Below are positions 7,406 to 15,777 of a stretch of DNA of 64,000 nt, piece after piece. Both the position numbers and the translations under genes were made by a program. The DNA comes from Ignavibacteriaceae bacterium. Its GTDB lineage: Bacteria > Bacteroidota > Ignavibacteria > Ignavibacteriales > Ignavibacteriaceae. The stretch's first letter is position 1. Every line of letters starts with the position of its first letter. The notes under the pieces are model-generated. The model was given only the letters and a program-made list of their open reading frames with translations, was not told where the DNA came from and searched no databases. Location: positions 62,001 through 126,000 of the forward strand of contig WBUK01000008.1 in assembly GCA_008933765.1 (NCBI GenBank), given 5' to 3'.

Positions 7406-9568
7406 CTACTCCAACTCAACAATTTCGGCGGGGAAGGTTTGGTGGCGGAGCAACTGATCTTTGCTGTAAAGGTGCACTTCAAAAGTGGCGGCGCCAAGTG
7501 GGGTATTCAAAGGGATTTCTGTTTTGTTGAAATAATCCTGCCCGAAATGAAGGTTCGAGTTCTCTTCCACATCAAAATCTTTTATTTCAACAAGCACAGT
7601 GTCATTTAATAAAAGCTCTATCCTGCACTCGGAAAAGCTTTCGTACAGGTCATTTATTACCCAAATTTCAAAGTTTAACATGCTACGGCGGAAATAGCGG
7701 TTTTGTCTGTAAAAAACGGAAAGTAACAAAGGGTCATAAGCCTGCTGCAAGGCGTGATAACCAAGTTTCGGAACACCAAAATAGTCAATAACCGACCATG
7801 TAATCGCCTGCCAACAGTCGATAAACATAAACTGAAAAACACCCGTTATTCCGCGCCCCTTCCGTCTGCGATAATTGTGCACGGCAAACGAAAGCAAGTC
7901 AGCCTGATATTTCTGCGAATTTTCCGAAAATTCTTTCAGATTGGCCCCTTTATCCACCCGTGCTATGTTAAAAGTTTGGTCCGGTTGAAAGTTGTGGTAA
8001 CGCCACTCATCCCAATCATAAGGCGGAGCAATGGAAAGCAGAAACCCCTGAAGTGAATCAACCCCCGGAAGTGCCTGCGCACCAAACTCAGTAACCAAGG
8101 GGCCCATCGGGGCACCCGCATAGTGGCGATAATCACCCCAGTACCACCCGTCGTAGGCATGCTCTTCATAATTCGAAGCCCGACGCACAATCCTGTAATG
8201 ATCCTCGCTGCGCACGGCTTTTTCCAACGCCACATCAAGGGTTTCCACTTGCTCACCCGGCTCGTTGTGGCAGCACCAAACCGCAACAGAAGGATGATTG
8301 TAGAGGTGTCGCACCATTTTCTTTATCTGTCTGACGGCGTTATCTTTGAACTCAGGCGAGTCGTCATGCGTCCATTGCAGCGGAAAATCCTGCCAGACAA
8401 GAATACCGGCCTCGTCGCAAGCCTCATAAAACTCAGGGCGTGTAACATGTGCGTGCACCCTCACGCTGTTGATGTGGGCCTCTCTCATCATTTGAACCAT
8501 TTTAGCAATTCTCTCACGCGAAAGAGTGGAAAGCAGTTGCTCCGGAATGATATTAGTACCCCTCAAAAAAAGTTCTTTATCATTAATAAAGAACCGCCCG
8601 TCGCTCTCAAGTTCAAGGCTTCGCAGACCAAACTTGCCGCGATAAATCTCATCCTGCTCCCAAAACAGCGTCAATTCGTACAATTTTTGCTCGCCCACAT
8701 CCCAGGGGTACCAAAGCTCAATCCCCTCCAACAGCGCGCACAGCGACACTTCGACGACCCCCGACTCAGAGCGCACCGTGTTCCCAAAGATAAATTTTCT
8801 CTTATCGGGCGCAGTGATTTCCGCCCGTACATTTTCAAACCCAAGGTTGTTTTGCGATTTCAGAAGTGTTGCAAAAACGATCACATTCGCAGCCCCGCCC
8901 GAAAGAAATTCGTATGTGATCTTAACATTTTCGGCAATCGCTCCCGAAGTAATAACCATCTTAACGCTGTTCCAGATACCGCCGGTGTTACAATCCTGCC
9001 CTCTTTCCAAATCCCATCCGCCCGGGCGACAGTCATGATGGTTAAGCACACCCTTAATAGTTTTCTTTCGCAGGGGCCAGACGGTTCCCGGCTCTTCAAA
9101 AGGTGAATTAACACGCAACACCAATAAATTTTTACCAACCCGCAAAGCCCCCGAAACTGCACGATGAATAAAAGGCGCAAAATACCCCTCGTTACTGCCG
9201 AGTTTAACCCCGTTCAAAAATAAATCAGATATGTAATCTACACCGTTAAAAATGAAAAACACTTCCTCATTATCCTGAAGTGGCGGGATTTCCACCTCGC
9301 GGGCGTACCAAACAGTTCCGTTAAAATTCTTCAGCCCGTGCAGCTCCCAGTTCGAGGGTATTTCCGCAAAAGAACCTTCACTCCCGGTTCTCCCTGAAAC
9401 TTCGGAAACCGCAGAAACTTTCTCCTCAGCCGAAGAACCCGAAACCACCGAGACTCCCGAAGCACTTATAAAACCTTTCATCAGCACTTCAGTGGCTGAT
9501 TTAATATTAAACTCTGAATCAGGATCGGGTAAAAATTGCCATTGACCATTTAAGTTAACCGTTTTCAT
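7406..9568 (-). CDS. Glycoside hydrolase family 2 enzyme
   Basis: 720 residues. The domains run as a jelly-roll sugar-binding domain (residues 1-190, with EIPSNWELHG and the characteristic GGIWNSV), an immunoglobulin-like domain, a TIM barrel, and a C-terminal beta domain. The acid/base is E436 in CCHNEP and the nucleophile is E494 in VTEFGAQ, both in the GH2 context. There is no signal peptide, so it should act in the cytoplasm on imported oligosaccharides; substrate (beta-galactoside, beta-mannoside or other) cannot be told. The start chosen (MKTVNLNGQW) has AAAGGGGAAT seven bases upstream. Residues about 26-57 are a Ser/Val/Glu-rich low-complexity insertion inside the first domain. It is the last gene of the glycan locus. 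Confidence 0.85.
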   Translation of the reverse strand: MKTVNLNGQWQFLPDPDSEFNIKSATEVLMKGFISASGVSVVSGSSAEEKVSAVSEVSGRTGSEGSFAEIPSNWELHGLKNFNGTVWYAREVEIPPLQDNEEVFFIFNGVDYISDLFLNGVKLGSNEGYFAPFIHRAVSGALRVGKNLLVLRVNSPFEEPGTVWPLRKKTIKGVLNHHDCRPGGWDLERGQDCNTGGIWNSVKMVITSGAIAENVKITYEFLSGGAANVIVFATLLKSQNNLGFENVRAEITAPDKRKFIFGNTVRSESGVVEVSLCALLEGIELWYPWDVGEQKLYELTLFWEQDEIYRGKFGLRSLELESDGRFFINDKELFLRGTNIIPEQLLSTLSRERIAKMVQMMREAHINSVRVHAHVTRPEFYEACDEAGILVWQDFPLQWTHDDSPEFKDNAVRQIKKMVRHLYNHPSVAVWCCHNEPGEQVETLDVALEKAVRSEDHYRIVRRASNYEEHAYDGWYWGDYRHYAGAPMGPLVTEFGAQALPGVDSLQGFLLSIAPPYDWDEWRYHNFQPDQTFNIARVDKGANLKEFSENSQKYQADLLSFAVHNYRRRKGRGITGVFQFMFIDCWQAITWSVIDYFGVPKLGYHALQQAYDPLLLSVFYRQNRYFRRSMLNFEIWVINDLYESFSECRIELLLNDTVLVEIKDFDVEENSNLHFGQDYFNKTEIPLNTPLGAATFEVHLYSKDQLLRHQTFPAEIVELE

Positions 9569-9720
9569 TTCAAATTCCCCTTTCCATTGTCTTTTCCACA
9601 ATTAAACCTAAGCGTCTTTCTTTGTAAACTTTCATTTCAAATCGCCCCTTTCTGTAGTCTTCGCCACTATTAAACCCGACTCGTTTTCTTTTGTAATTTT
9701 TCATTCCGCATTCCCCTTCC
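9562..9720 (-). repeat. Triplicated stop/start gene junction (67-69-bp period)
   Basis: On the minus strand the block AAGGGG...GAATGA/GAAATGA, containing ribosome-binding site, stop and ATG, occurs three times with ATGs ending at plus positions 9704, 9635 and 9568. The first copy is the end of the GH144 gene and the last is the start of the GH2 gene. Confidence 0.8.
9570..9704 (-). CDS. Coupled 44-codon mini-ORF made of two junction repeats
   Basis: The ATG overlaps the TGA of the upstream GH144 gene (ATGA), and its own TGA is one base before the GH2 start, so it fills the gap exactly. The predicted peptide consists of two related halves, MKNYKRKRVGF... and MKVYKERRLGL..., each the product of one copy of the duplicated junction. 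Each half has an AAGGGG ribosome-binding site before its Met. It may be translated simply because ribosomes pass through; it is very basic and has no known relatives. Confidence 0.3.
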   Translation of the reverse strand: MKNYKRKRVGFNSGEDYRKGRFEMKVYKERRLGLIVEKTMERGI

Positions 9721-11194
9721 TGTAATCAAGTTTTTGTAAACCTTTTTGAATCATCGCATCTTTCATAAAATAATTCCACACGAAACCGTTTTTATAATTT
9801 TCAATCATCAGGATAATTGGCGCCTGATCAATTCCTATGTAATCGACAGCAAACCACCCTGCCGTAGGGTTGAATGAATCCTTAAACCCATATTCTCCCC
9901 AAAGCCCTGCCGCACCGTACTTATATTTAATATTCATCAAAGTTGGAATTGTAATTTCCGGCGCAAAAGGAACAGAACCCCCCGCCGCAGTTGGAGCGAT
10001 AGTGCCGTCGTCATTCCAATCCATACTCAACTTCGAAAAACCGCGGGCAGAATAGTCAATAAACTTATAGCCATCACGGTTGAATTTTTCACCGGGGCCA
10101 TCGCATGCAGAAAGCCCCCAGGTGAGGGAATCCATCCCCACCCACTTGCGGGGGTTATTTTTACCAAACAGCTGCTGTGTATAAGTGGCTCTTCGGCTGT
10201 TTTCCCAATAATCAATTCCCTTTTCTCGGTTTTTAATGTCGTAAATACCCCTAAAATCTACGAAAAGGTGTGAATATTGGTGCCCAAACATCGGGGGAAA
10301 CATATAATGTTCTAACCCCAAGTACTCACCCCCCCATTGATAATCCCGCAGCCACCGGTCATATTGTTTTTGGAAATCTTTTGAATCCGCCCCCGCAGCC
10401 ATAATAAAAAGCACCAAAGCTTCATTATATCCCCACCAACAGTGATCGATAAGCCCGTTATTCTCTTTGGTTTCGGGGTGCCAACCCATCGAAAGCCCGT
10501 TGTAATATTCACTTTTCGGGTTATTAATCGTGAAAAAATCCCAATCAGCCCGTGCAATAATTTCATCGGCACCTTTGCGTATAGCTACCTGACGAGGTGT
10601 AGCCCCGCTGTAATAATTCCGGGCAAAAATCAGCCCTGCAAAAAGAAACCCGGAATCCACGGTCGAAAGTTCGCTGTTCCACTCCCTTTTACCGTTTTTC
10701 AGATCAAGGAAGTGGTAATAAAAACCTTTGTATCCTGTCGCATCGGGTGCGGCACTTTGCTCGCTGTTCAGTAAAAAATTTATCAGATTAAGGGTAAGTT
10801 CTTCGGCTTTTTCTTTGGTTATCCAGCCCTTTTCGGAACCAAGCGCCCAAACAGGCAACGCAAACCCGGTGGCTGCAATGCTCGCAGGTGACCAATCAGC
10901 AGAGCGATCTTTAACCAAGCCTTTGCTTGGCTCAATTTCTTTTAAAAAATAGTTGAATGTCGCCTTTTGCAACGAATCAAGAAACAGCCTCTCTGCTGCC
11001 GGCAATTCACTATATTCAATATATTTTTTAACGGAAATTTCATCCGAAGCGGAAGTTTGCGGTAGGGAAGAACAGCCGACGAACTGAAACGGAAGAAACA
11101 GCACAAAAAGCAAAAAAAGCATCGACACATATATCTTTTGTATAAACTGCCCGAATGTCGGAAAAAAGACGATTAAAACTGAAAAGCGCCGCAT
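9701..11194 (-). CDS. GH144-type glycoamylase-like lipoprotein (probable beta-1,2-glucanase)
   Basis: 497 residues. The N-terminal hydrophobic stretch ends in the lipobox QFVGC, so the enzyme is probably a lipoprotein. The rest is an (alpha/alpha)6 barrel of the 'glycoamylase-like' family, with TFNYFLKEIEPSKGLVKDRS near the start and the family signature at the end: DGTIAPTAAGGSVPFAPE, WGEYGFKDSFNPTAGWF and IDQAPIILMIENY. Characterised members of this family (GH144) are endo-beta-1,2-glucanases releasing sophorose and short sophoro-oligosaccharides. It is a second copy of the enzyme encoded at 24875-26803 but without Fn3 and T9SS domains, so the two probably act in different compartments. It lies between the PorV-like and GH2 genes. 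Confidence 0.8.
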   Translation of the reverse strand: MRRFSVLIVFFPTFGQFIQKIYVSMLFLLFVLFLPFQFVGCSSLPQTSASDEISVKKYIEYSELPAAERLFLDSLQKATFNYFLKEIEPSKGLVKDRSADWSPASIAATGFALPVWALGSEKGWITKEKAEELTLNLINFLLNSEQSAAPDATGYKGFYYHFLDLKNGKREWNSELSTVDSGFLFAGLIFARNYYSGATPRQVAIRKGADEIIARADWDFFTINNPKSEYYNGLSMGWHPETKENNGLIDHCWWGYNEALVLFIMAAGADSKDFQKQYDRWLRDYQWGGEYLGLEHYMFPPMFGHQYSHLFVDFRGIYDIKNREKGIDYWENSRRATYTQQLFGKNNPRKWVGMDSLTWGLSACDGPGEKFNRDGYKFIDYSARGFSKLSMDWNDDGTIAPTAAGGSVPFAPEITIPTLMNIKYKYGAAGLWGEYGFKDSFNPTAGWFAVDYIGIDQAPIILMIENYKNGFVWNYFMKDAMIQKGLQKLDYRKGNAE

Positions 11195-11340
11195 TAGATT
11201 ACCTGAGAAAAATTAAAATACCTGAATTGGGTTACAAAACAACAAAAAATGAACTGTTCAGGAAAAAGAAAATCAAACAAAAACTAAAATATCCAAATTA
11301 AAGACAAAACCAAACAAAAAATATCTTAATTAGAAAGAAA

Positions 11341-11375
11341 GACCGCTCATTTAATAAAAACAAAAATGAGCGGTC
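11341..11375 (-). terminator. Rho-independent terminator after the TonB/PorV-like genes
   Basis: A perfect 11-bp stem (GACCGCTCATT with AATGAGCGGTC) around a short A/T loop is followed on the minus strand by TTTCTTTC. It lies after the PorV-like gene and its duplicated 3' ends, and 150 bp before the lipoprotein glucanase gene, so that gene may need its own promoter. Confidence 0.7.
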
Positions 11376-11383
11376 TCAAGAGA

Positions 11384-11538
11384 TACAAAGCTACAAATGT
11401 CAGAACCCTTTTACTTTCTTCAGTCAGGTTCTCGTAAGTTTGTTTGCGTACAAAGCTGCAAATGTCAGAACCCGAGTTTCCGTCGCAAAATTAGACGGGG
11501 GGTCGGAGCCGGGTTCAAAGCTGCAAATGTCAGAACCC
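11384..11538 (-). repeat. Triplicated 3' gene end (65-bp period)
   Basis: A 25-base block ending in GCAAATGTCAGAACCC on the + strand occurs at 11384, 11449 and 11514. Read on the minus strand it is GGGTTCTGACATTTG, the last codons and stop of the PorV-like gene; the two extra copies lie downstream of the real stop (11530-11532). Confidence 0.85.
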
Positions 11539-12546
11539 AACTCCAAAGGTAAACCGGTGCGCACGGTCCAATCTGCCGTAGTCAGCCCATGAATAATCGA
11601 ACCGCACAACATATCCGCCCGAAATTGTTGCTTTAACACCCGCACCCAGCACAGCGCCTCCTTCCAAATCATCCAGAAAGAGATTTCTGTAGCCGCCGCG
11701 CAGATAGAAAAGGTCAAGAAGTTCTAACTCGCCACCGAGGCTGATACTCTCATTGTTATCATTTGGGTGGAATGCATCAACCGCTACAGTCAGCTTATAG
11801 TCTTTCGAAAATTTGAAAGGATAGGAAACACCCACCCGGAAAGTAGTCGGAAGCCCCCACTCATCCATTCTAAATTGCGCCGGCAACTGGTCGTTATCAC
11901 CAAATTTTGCCGGATCAAGGTCGAAATTGATGTAGGCGTCTCTTCCTTCATACTTTGCACGGGGTCCAAAATTCAGAAGTGTCGCCCCGATAGTCAGCCC
12001 GTCAACATCCACCTGATACTGCACACCGATATTAACGGCAAAGCCAACTAAATTGGAGTGCCAAATGGACTCCTGAAAATATGTAGCCTGCAACCCGACG
12101 GATACCCTGTCAGTGAGCATCAACCCATATCCCAAGCCGAGCGCAAAATTGGAAACGCTGAATCTTTCACCCGTTCCGAGTGGTTGCTCGACAGTTCTGA
12201 CAATCATTTCGCCCGAGTTCAGCGAGGTCATCTGCAGTGCAACAGTACCGATTCCCTGCAGTGGCACCGCTGCAACCGCATAATTGTAGTTTATGTCTGC
12301 TAACCATTTGTTGTAGGTGAACTGAGCATCCACTTTCTGCAACCTGCCTAAGCTTGCCGGGTTGTAAAATAGCGAGGTCGCTTCGCCGAAAAGTGCCGTT
12401 CCGGCGTTGCCGAGCGCGGAGTTTCTTGCACTCGGCTCAATTTTAAGAAACTGCCCCACGGTTGTGCCGCTTTTGCTCTGTGCATTAAGCAGCACCGTTG
12501 AAGCGCTAAGAATAAAAATTACGAGGGTAAAAATTCTCTTTTTCAT
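11530..12546 (-). CDS. PorV/PorQ-family outer-membrane beta-barrel protein
   Basis: 338 residues. A signal peptide (residues 1-22, ending LLNAQS) is followed by the family opening GQFLKIEPSARNSALGNAGT and EATSLFYNPASLG, then alternating strands of an outer-membrane barrel ending in FTFGVGF with a terminal aromatic residue. PorV proteins shuttle T9SS cargo on the outer membrane; paralogues like this one occur next to TonB receptors and large surface proteins in Ignavibacteria-like genomes. It follows the 1072-residue surface protein with a 10-bp gap, and GAGGG precedes the ATG. The three genes TonB receptor, large partner and PorV-like protein probably form one functional unit. Confidence 0.8.
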   Translation of the reverse strand: MKKRIFTLVIFILSASTVLLNAQSKSGTTVGQFLKIEPSARNSALGNAGTALFGEATSLFYNPASLGRLQKVDAQFTYNKWLADINYNYAVAAVPLQGIGTVALQMTSLNSGEMIVRTVEQPLGTGERFSVSNFALGLGYGLMLTDRVSVGLQATYFQESIWHSNLVGFAVNIGVQYQVDVDGLTIGATLLNFGPRAKYEGRDAYINFDLDPAKFGDNDQLPAQFRMDEWGLPTTFRVGVSYPFKFSKDYKLTVAVDAFHPNDNNESISLGGELELLDLFYLRGGYRNLFLDDLEGGAVLGAGVKATISGGYVVRFDYSWADYGRLDRAHRFTFGVGF

Positions 12547-12556
12547 CCTGAAACCC

Positions 12557-15500
12557 TCACTTTACAATTGCAAATTTATCGATGAATGTACCCGCTTCGC
12601 CCGCATCAACATGGTAGATATAAAGCCCGGGCGCCACTTCCAGGTTATCTTTTGTCCTCAAATCCCACGGCACAACACCTTGTAAGATGTTACCGTCGTG
12701 GTGAAGTGTCTGCACCAATTCGCCCGTAACGGTGTAAATCCTGATCGTACAGTTAGGCGGCAGATTTCTAAATTCCATTTTCCTTTCGCCCCTTCCCTGA
12801 ACACCGTAACGCTGAGGCTCAAAAGAAGCGGCAGCCACATAGGGATTCGGCACAACATACGGTTTATTACTGAATTGTTGGTTAGCCAGCGCCTGATCAA
12901 ATTTCTGACCAACAGTGCGGAAAGTAAACTCGTCACCGCTGCCAAACGGAATGTTTAATTTCATGTAGTATTCATCATTTTTCGAAGGCGGTATCCTTGC
13001 ACTTCCGTCGTTTGGATAGTCGGGGTCAAGCCGCACATTCCAGGTCGGGATAGGTGTGTTCGGCGCTCTGCTTTGGAAAGTCTGAACTTCGATGTAATCA
13101 TCGGTTTCGTCAAGCGTTCCGGAGTTGTTTTTATCGTAAAACTTGAAAGCAAGCCGTTGTGTGCTTCCGTCGGGATCAACCGCAAAAATTTTGAACTTTG
13201 CGGGTTTCGCCTGGAACCCCGGAAACGCCCGTGAAGTATCAATCACCTGATCACTAAAGACGATTTTTAGGTCTCTCGGGAAGCCGTTTCTCTTCAGATT
13301 CACCGATTTAACCGCACTATAACGGGTGATTAACCTTGAATTAGTAGGGCTGCCCGGAATAAAACCGGTTTTCTCCAAATCGATGGCGAAAGTATCTAAG
13401 GTTGAGATAACAGGCAACAGCCCTTTCGCTGTGGGACCCGTACCTTCGCCGAGGAAATCACTCCCAAGCCTGAAGAGAGTATCACCTGCGGTTTCGTCAA
13501 TCAGCCTGTAAAGTTCTGCCTTTATGCTGTCTTCCTGCGCAAAAAATGTAACTTTAAAAAGGTGGTTATCAGGCACTTCTGCCGGGTTAACTACTTTCAC
13601 ATTAACCGTTCCGGTGCCGTAGCCGGTTGAATGAACAATGTTCTCGGTTGTTGCCGGCACATAGCCCATCGCATTCGGGTTCGGCACCACTTCAACCACA
13701 TTTTTCGGAAGAACCGTGCCGCCGCGCAGCGTTCTGGTTACAGAGTAGGCGTTCTCTGAGGGGTAAAGCCCGAGCGAATCGGAGCCGTGGTCGTACGCCA
13801 CAACCGCATAATAATACTGCTGACCGTTTACAACTGAAGTGTCAGTGAAAGTGTGCTTTATTCCCGAGTCTTCACCCAGAAAATACGCAACACCTTTTAC
13901 TGTTGTGCTCGAGTAACCCTGAATATCATTTTTCAGATCAAATTGCGCAAGCGCTCTTCCGAAGGGCATCGGCTCGGTGCCCGTCCCGCTGTAAATCGTT
14001 TTTATATCGTTAAAGTTGGGGTCTGTACTCCGGTAAATCTTGTACCCTTCAAAATCGTTATCCCCCGTTACCGGGTCATAAGCTCTTTCAGCGGCTTCAT
14101 CCCAAGAAAGCGTAACATAACCATCGCCGGCAAACGCCTTGAGAGTCGGGGTTGGAGGCGGAACCGCAAATTGGTAGTTCGCTTTGTAAATTTTGCTCAC
14201 TACTTTTATGTTTTCTTTCAGTTCACGGAGGTCGCGCCCGAATGCCAACGCCAGTGAAAATCTTTCCGATTTACCCGCCGGCAGTTTGAAGGGCCCTGAA
14301 GCAAACAGAAAAGCAATATTCAGGTTGGTTCTGGTAATAGCGGCATCAAAAGCAGAATCGGGGTTAGTGAAATTGCGCCACAACCGCTCGGGCCAGCCTC
14401 TTCCGTCGTCGAAAAAGACAATGTTGTCGGTTGGTCCGCCACCGGCAGGGTCGTTAATTCTGTTGTACTTGAACCCAGTCAGCCCCACCTGATCAGATTC
14501 GTCAAGATCAAGAGCGTCAAAGTTAGGTTCACCCGGTGTTGGTATGCCGTCGTTCTCACCCTCGTCGTTTGTCCCGAAAAGCCCGTCAGCACCTGTATCG
14601 CAAAATTCCTGAACCCAGTCAAGGTCTTCATCGCCTGTCCACCAGATACCTTTTTTGAAAGCGGGTCTTGATTCAAGCGGCCCATAAGTAGCGGTAAATT
14701 TTGCCGTATTATAATTAGCATTCACATAATTTCTTAAGTTATCCTGCCCTGTAATTTGGATTCCGGGCCCACTGTCCCTTTTTTCGTCAATTATGCCGTC
14801 GTCATCGTTATCTTTACCGTCGTATTGGTTACCGGGAGTCTCTAAGTAAGAATATCCCAAGTAGCCTGTCGGTCCCTTAACACCATGTCCGTAATAGTCC
14901 CATGTGTAAACAAGGTTCAACCCTTCTTCTTTTGTGAAGTAAGCGTTGTCATCATCCGACTCGGGGTAAGGGTCAATCCCTTTTCCTGAGCCACCCACAC
15001 CTGAATCCATATACAACCCGAAAATAATGTTGTCATCATAATCGGTTGTGCTTTCATTTGTAATTTCGTAGTGGAAAAAGATTACATCAGCCGCCTGCGG
15101 ATTGTTCCACTGGAAGCCTCTTTGCTCAATCCTTAAGCCAAGCCCCCTGCGAGTGTGGTCTCTGCTGTCCGGATAAAAATCCCATGCGTCGTAGTAGTTA
15201 TCGTCCATAACTACATAAGATTCCTGCATCTCTAATTTGGGCACTTTTCCGAAATAGCCGTTCCACCAGCCGTGCCAGCCGGGGTCAGTTGCGTCGTTCA
15301 TTTTATCGGGCCACAGGTCGGGCCAGGTTCTCGGATCGTTGGAAATAGCAACAGAGCGCCCCACATTAATCGTCGGGTCTTCCTGCAGGTAACCGGGCCT
15401 CGGCTCGTAGCGCATCGTTTTTCCGGTCAGCGGGCTTTGCGTCTGCCTTTCACGGTAACCCGACTCCATAATGTAAGCGTCTCTACCGTTGTTTTGCCTG

Positions 15501-15775
15501 ATTTTAGCGAGTACAAACGGGGTAATTCCGTCGGTGTAGTTCTCTCCCGAACCTTTCGGAATTTCCACCGAGTGAAACACCGTAAGGTCAACCTTCAGCG
15601 GGTCGGGCGGATAGTCACCCACCATACCGTAATTGTAAAAGCGGGTTCTAATGTTGTTAAAATCATGGTGCCCCATTCTTTCCCAGGCAATATTTCCCCT
15701 TTGTTCGGGAGGAACTTGCGCAAAAGCCACCATGGAAAGAAGAGCGGCAAAAAGAAGCAATTTAATTTTCAGCAT
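12557..15775 (-). CDS. Large secreted protein paired with the TonB receptor
   Basis: 1072 residues. A clear signal peptide (residues 1-19, ending MVAFAQ) precedes a long Asp/Gly/Asn-rich beta protein that includes calcium-type stretches (NDDDGIIDE), one Fn3-like domain near the middle (FAGDGYVTLSWDEAAERAYD) and a C-terminal domain with VVPNPYVAAA and GLYIYHVDAGE, which resembles a T9SS sorting domain of a non-canonical kind. It begins two bases after the TonB receptor gene, with AGGAG before its ATG. This is where a SusD lipoprotein would sit in Bacteroides; there is no SusD-like sequence. It may therefore be the surface glycan-binding or lid component of this receptor, which is inference. 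Confidence 0.7.
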   Translation of the reverse strand: MLKIKLLLFAALLSMVAFAQVPPEQRGNIAWERMGHHDFNNIRTRFYNYGMVGDYPPDPLKVDLTVFHSVEIPKGSGENYTDGITPFVLAKIRQNNGRDAYIMESGYRERQTQSPLTGKTMRYEPRPGYLQEDPTINVGRSVAISNDPRTWPDLWPDKMNDATDPGWHGWWNGYFGKVPKLEMQESYVVMDDNYYDAWDFYPDSRDHTRRGLGLRIEQRGFQWNNPQAADVIFFHYEITNESTTDYDDNIIFGLYMDSGVGGSGKGIDPYPESDDDNAYFTKEEGLNLVYTWDYYGHGVKGPTGYLGYSYLETPGNQYDGKDNDDDGIIDEKRDSGPGIQITGQDNLRNYVNANYNTAKFTATYGPLESRPAFKKGIWWTGDEDLDWVQEFCDTGADGLFGTNDEGENDGIPTPGEPNFDALDLDESDQVGLTGFKYNRINDPAGGGPTDNIVFFDDGRGWPERLWRNFTNPDSAFDAAITRTNLNIAFLFASGPFKLPAGKSERFSLALAFGRDLRELKENIKVVSKIYKANYQFAVPPPTPTLKAFAGDGYVTLSWDEAAERAYDPVTGDNDFEGYKIYRSTDPNFNDIKTIYSGTGTEPMPFGRALAQFDLKNDIQGYSSTTVKGVAYFLGEDSGIKHTFTDTSVVNGQQYYYAVVAYDHGSDSLGLYPSENAYSVTRTLRGGTVLPKNVVEVVPNPNAMGYVPATTENIVHSTGYGTGTVNVKVVNPAEVPDNHLFKVTFFAQEDSIKAELYRLIDETAGDTLFRLGSDFLGEGTGPTAKGLLPVISTLDTFAIDLEKTGFIPGSPTNSRLITRYSAVKSVNLKRNGFPRDLKIVFSDQVIDTSRAFPGFQAKPAKFKIFAVDPDGSTQRLAFKFYDKNNSGTLDETDDYIEVQTFQSRAPNTPIPTWNVRLDPDYPNDGSARIPPSKNDEYYMKLNIPFGSGDEFTFRTVGQKFDQALANQQFSNKPYVVPNPYVAAASFEPQRYGVQGRGERKMEFRNLPPNCTIRIYTVTGELVQTLHHDGNILQGVVPWDLRTKDNLEVAPGLYIYHVDAGEAGTFIDKFAIVK

Positions 15776-15777
15776 GG

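Noticed and set aside
8123-9106. 327-codon frame on the + strand
   Set aside because: It is antisense to the GH2 gene, whose catalytic motifs are clear; its translation is basic with no known domain.
12557-15775. SusD identity for the protein after the TonB receptor
   Set aside because: No lipobox, no helical TPR-like fold and wrong length; it is a beta-rich protein with a T9SS-like end.
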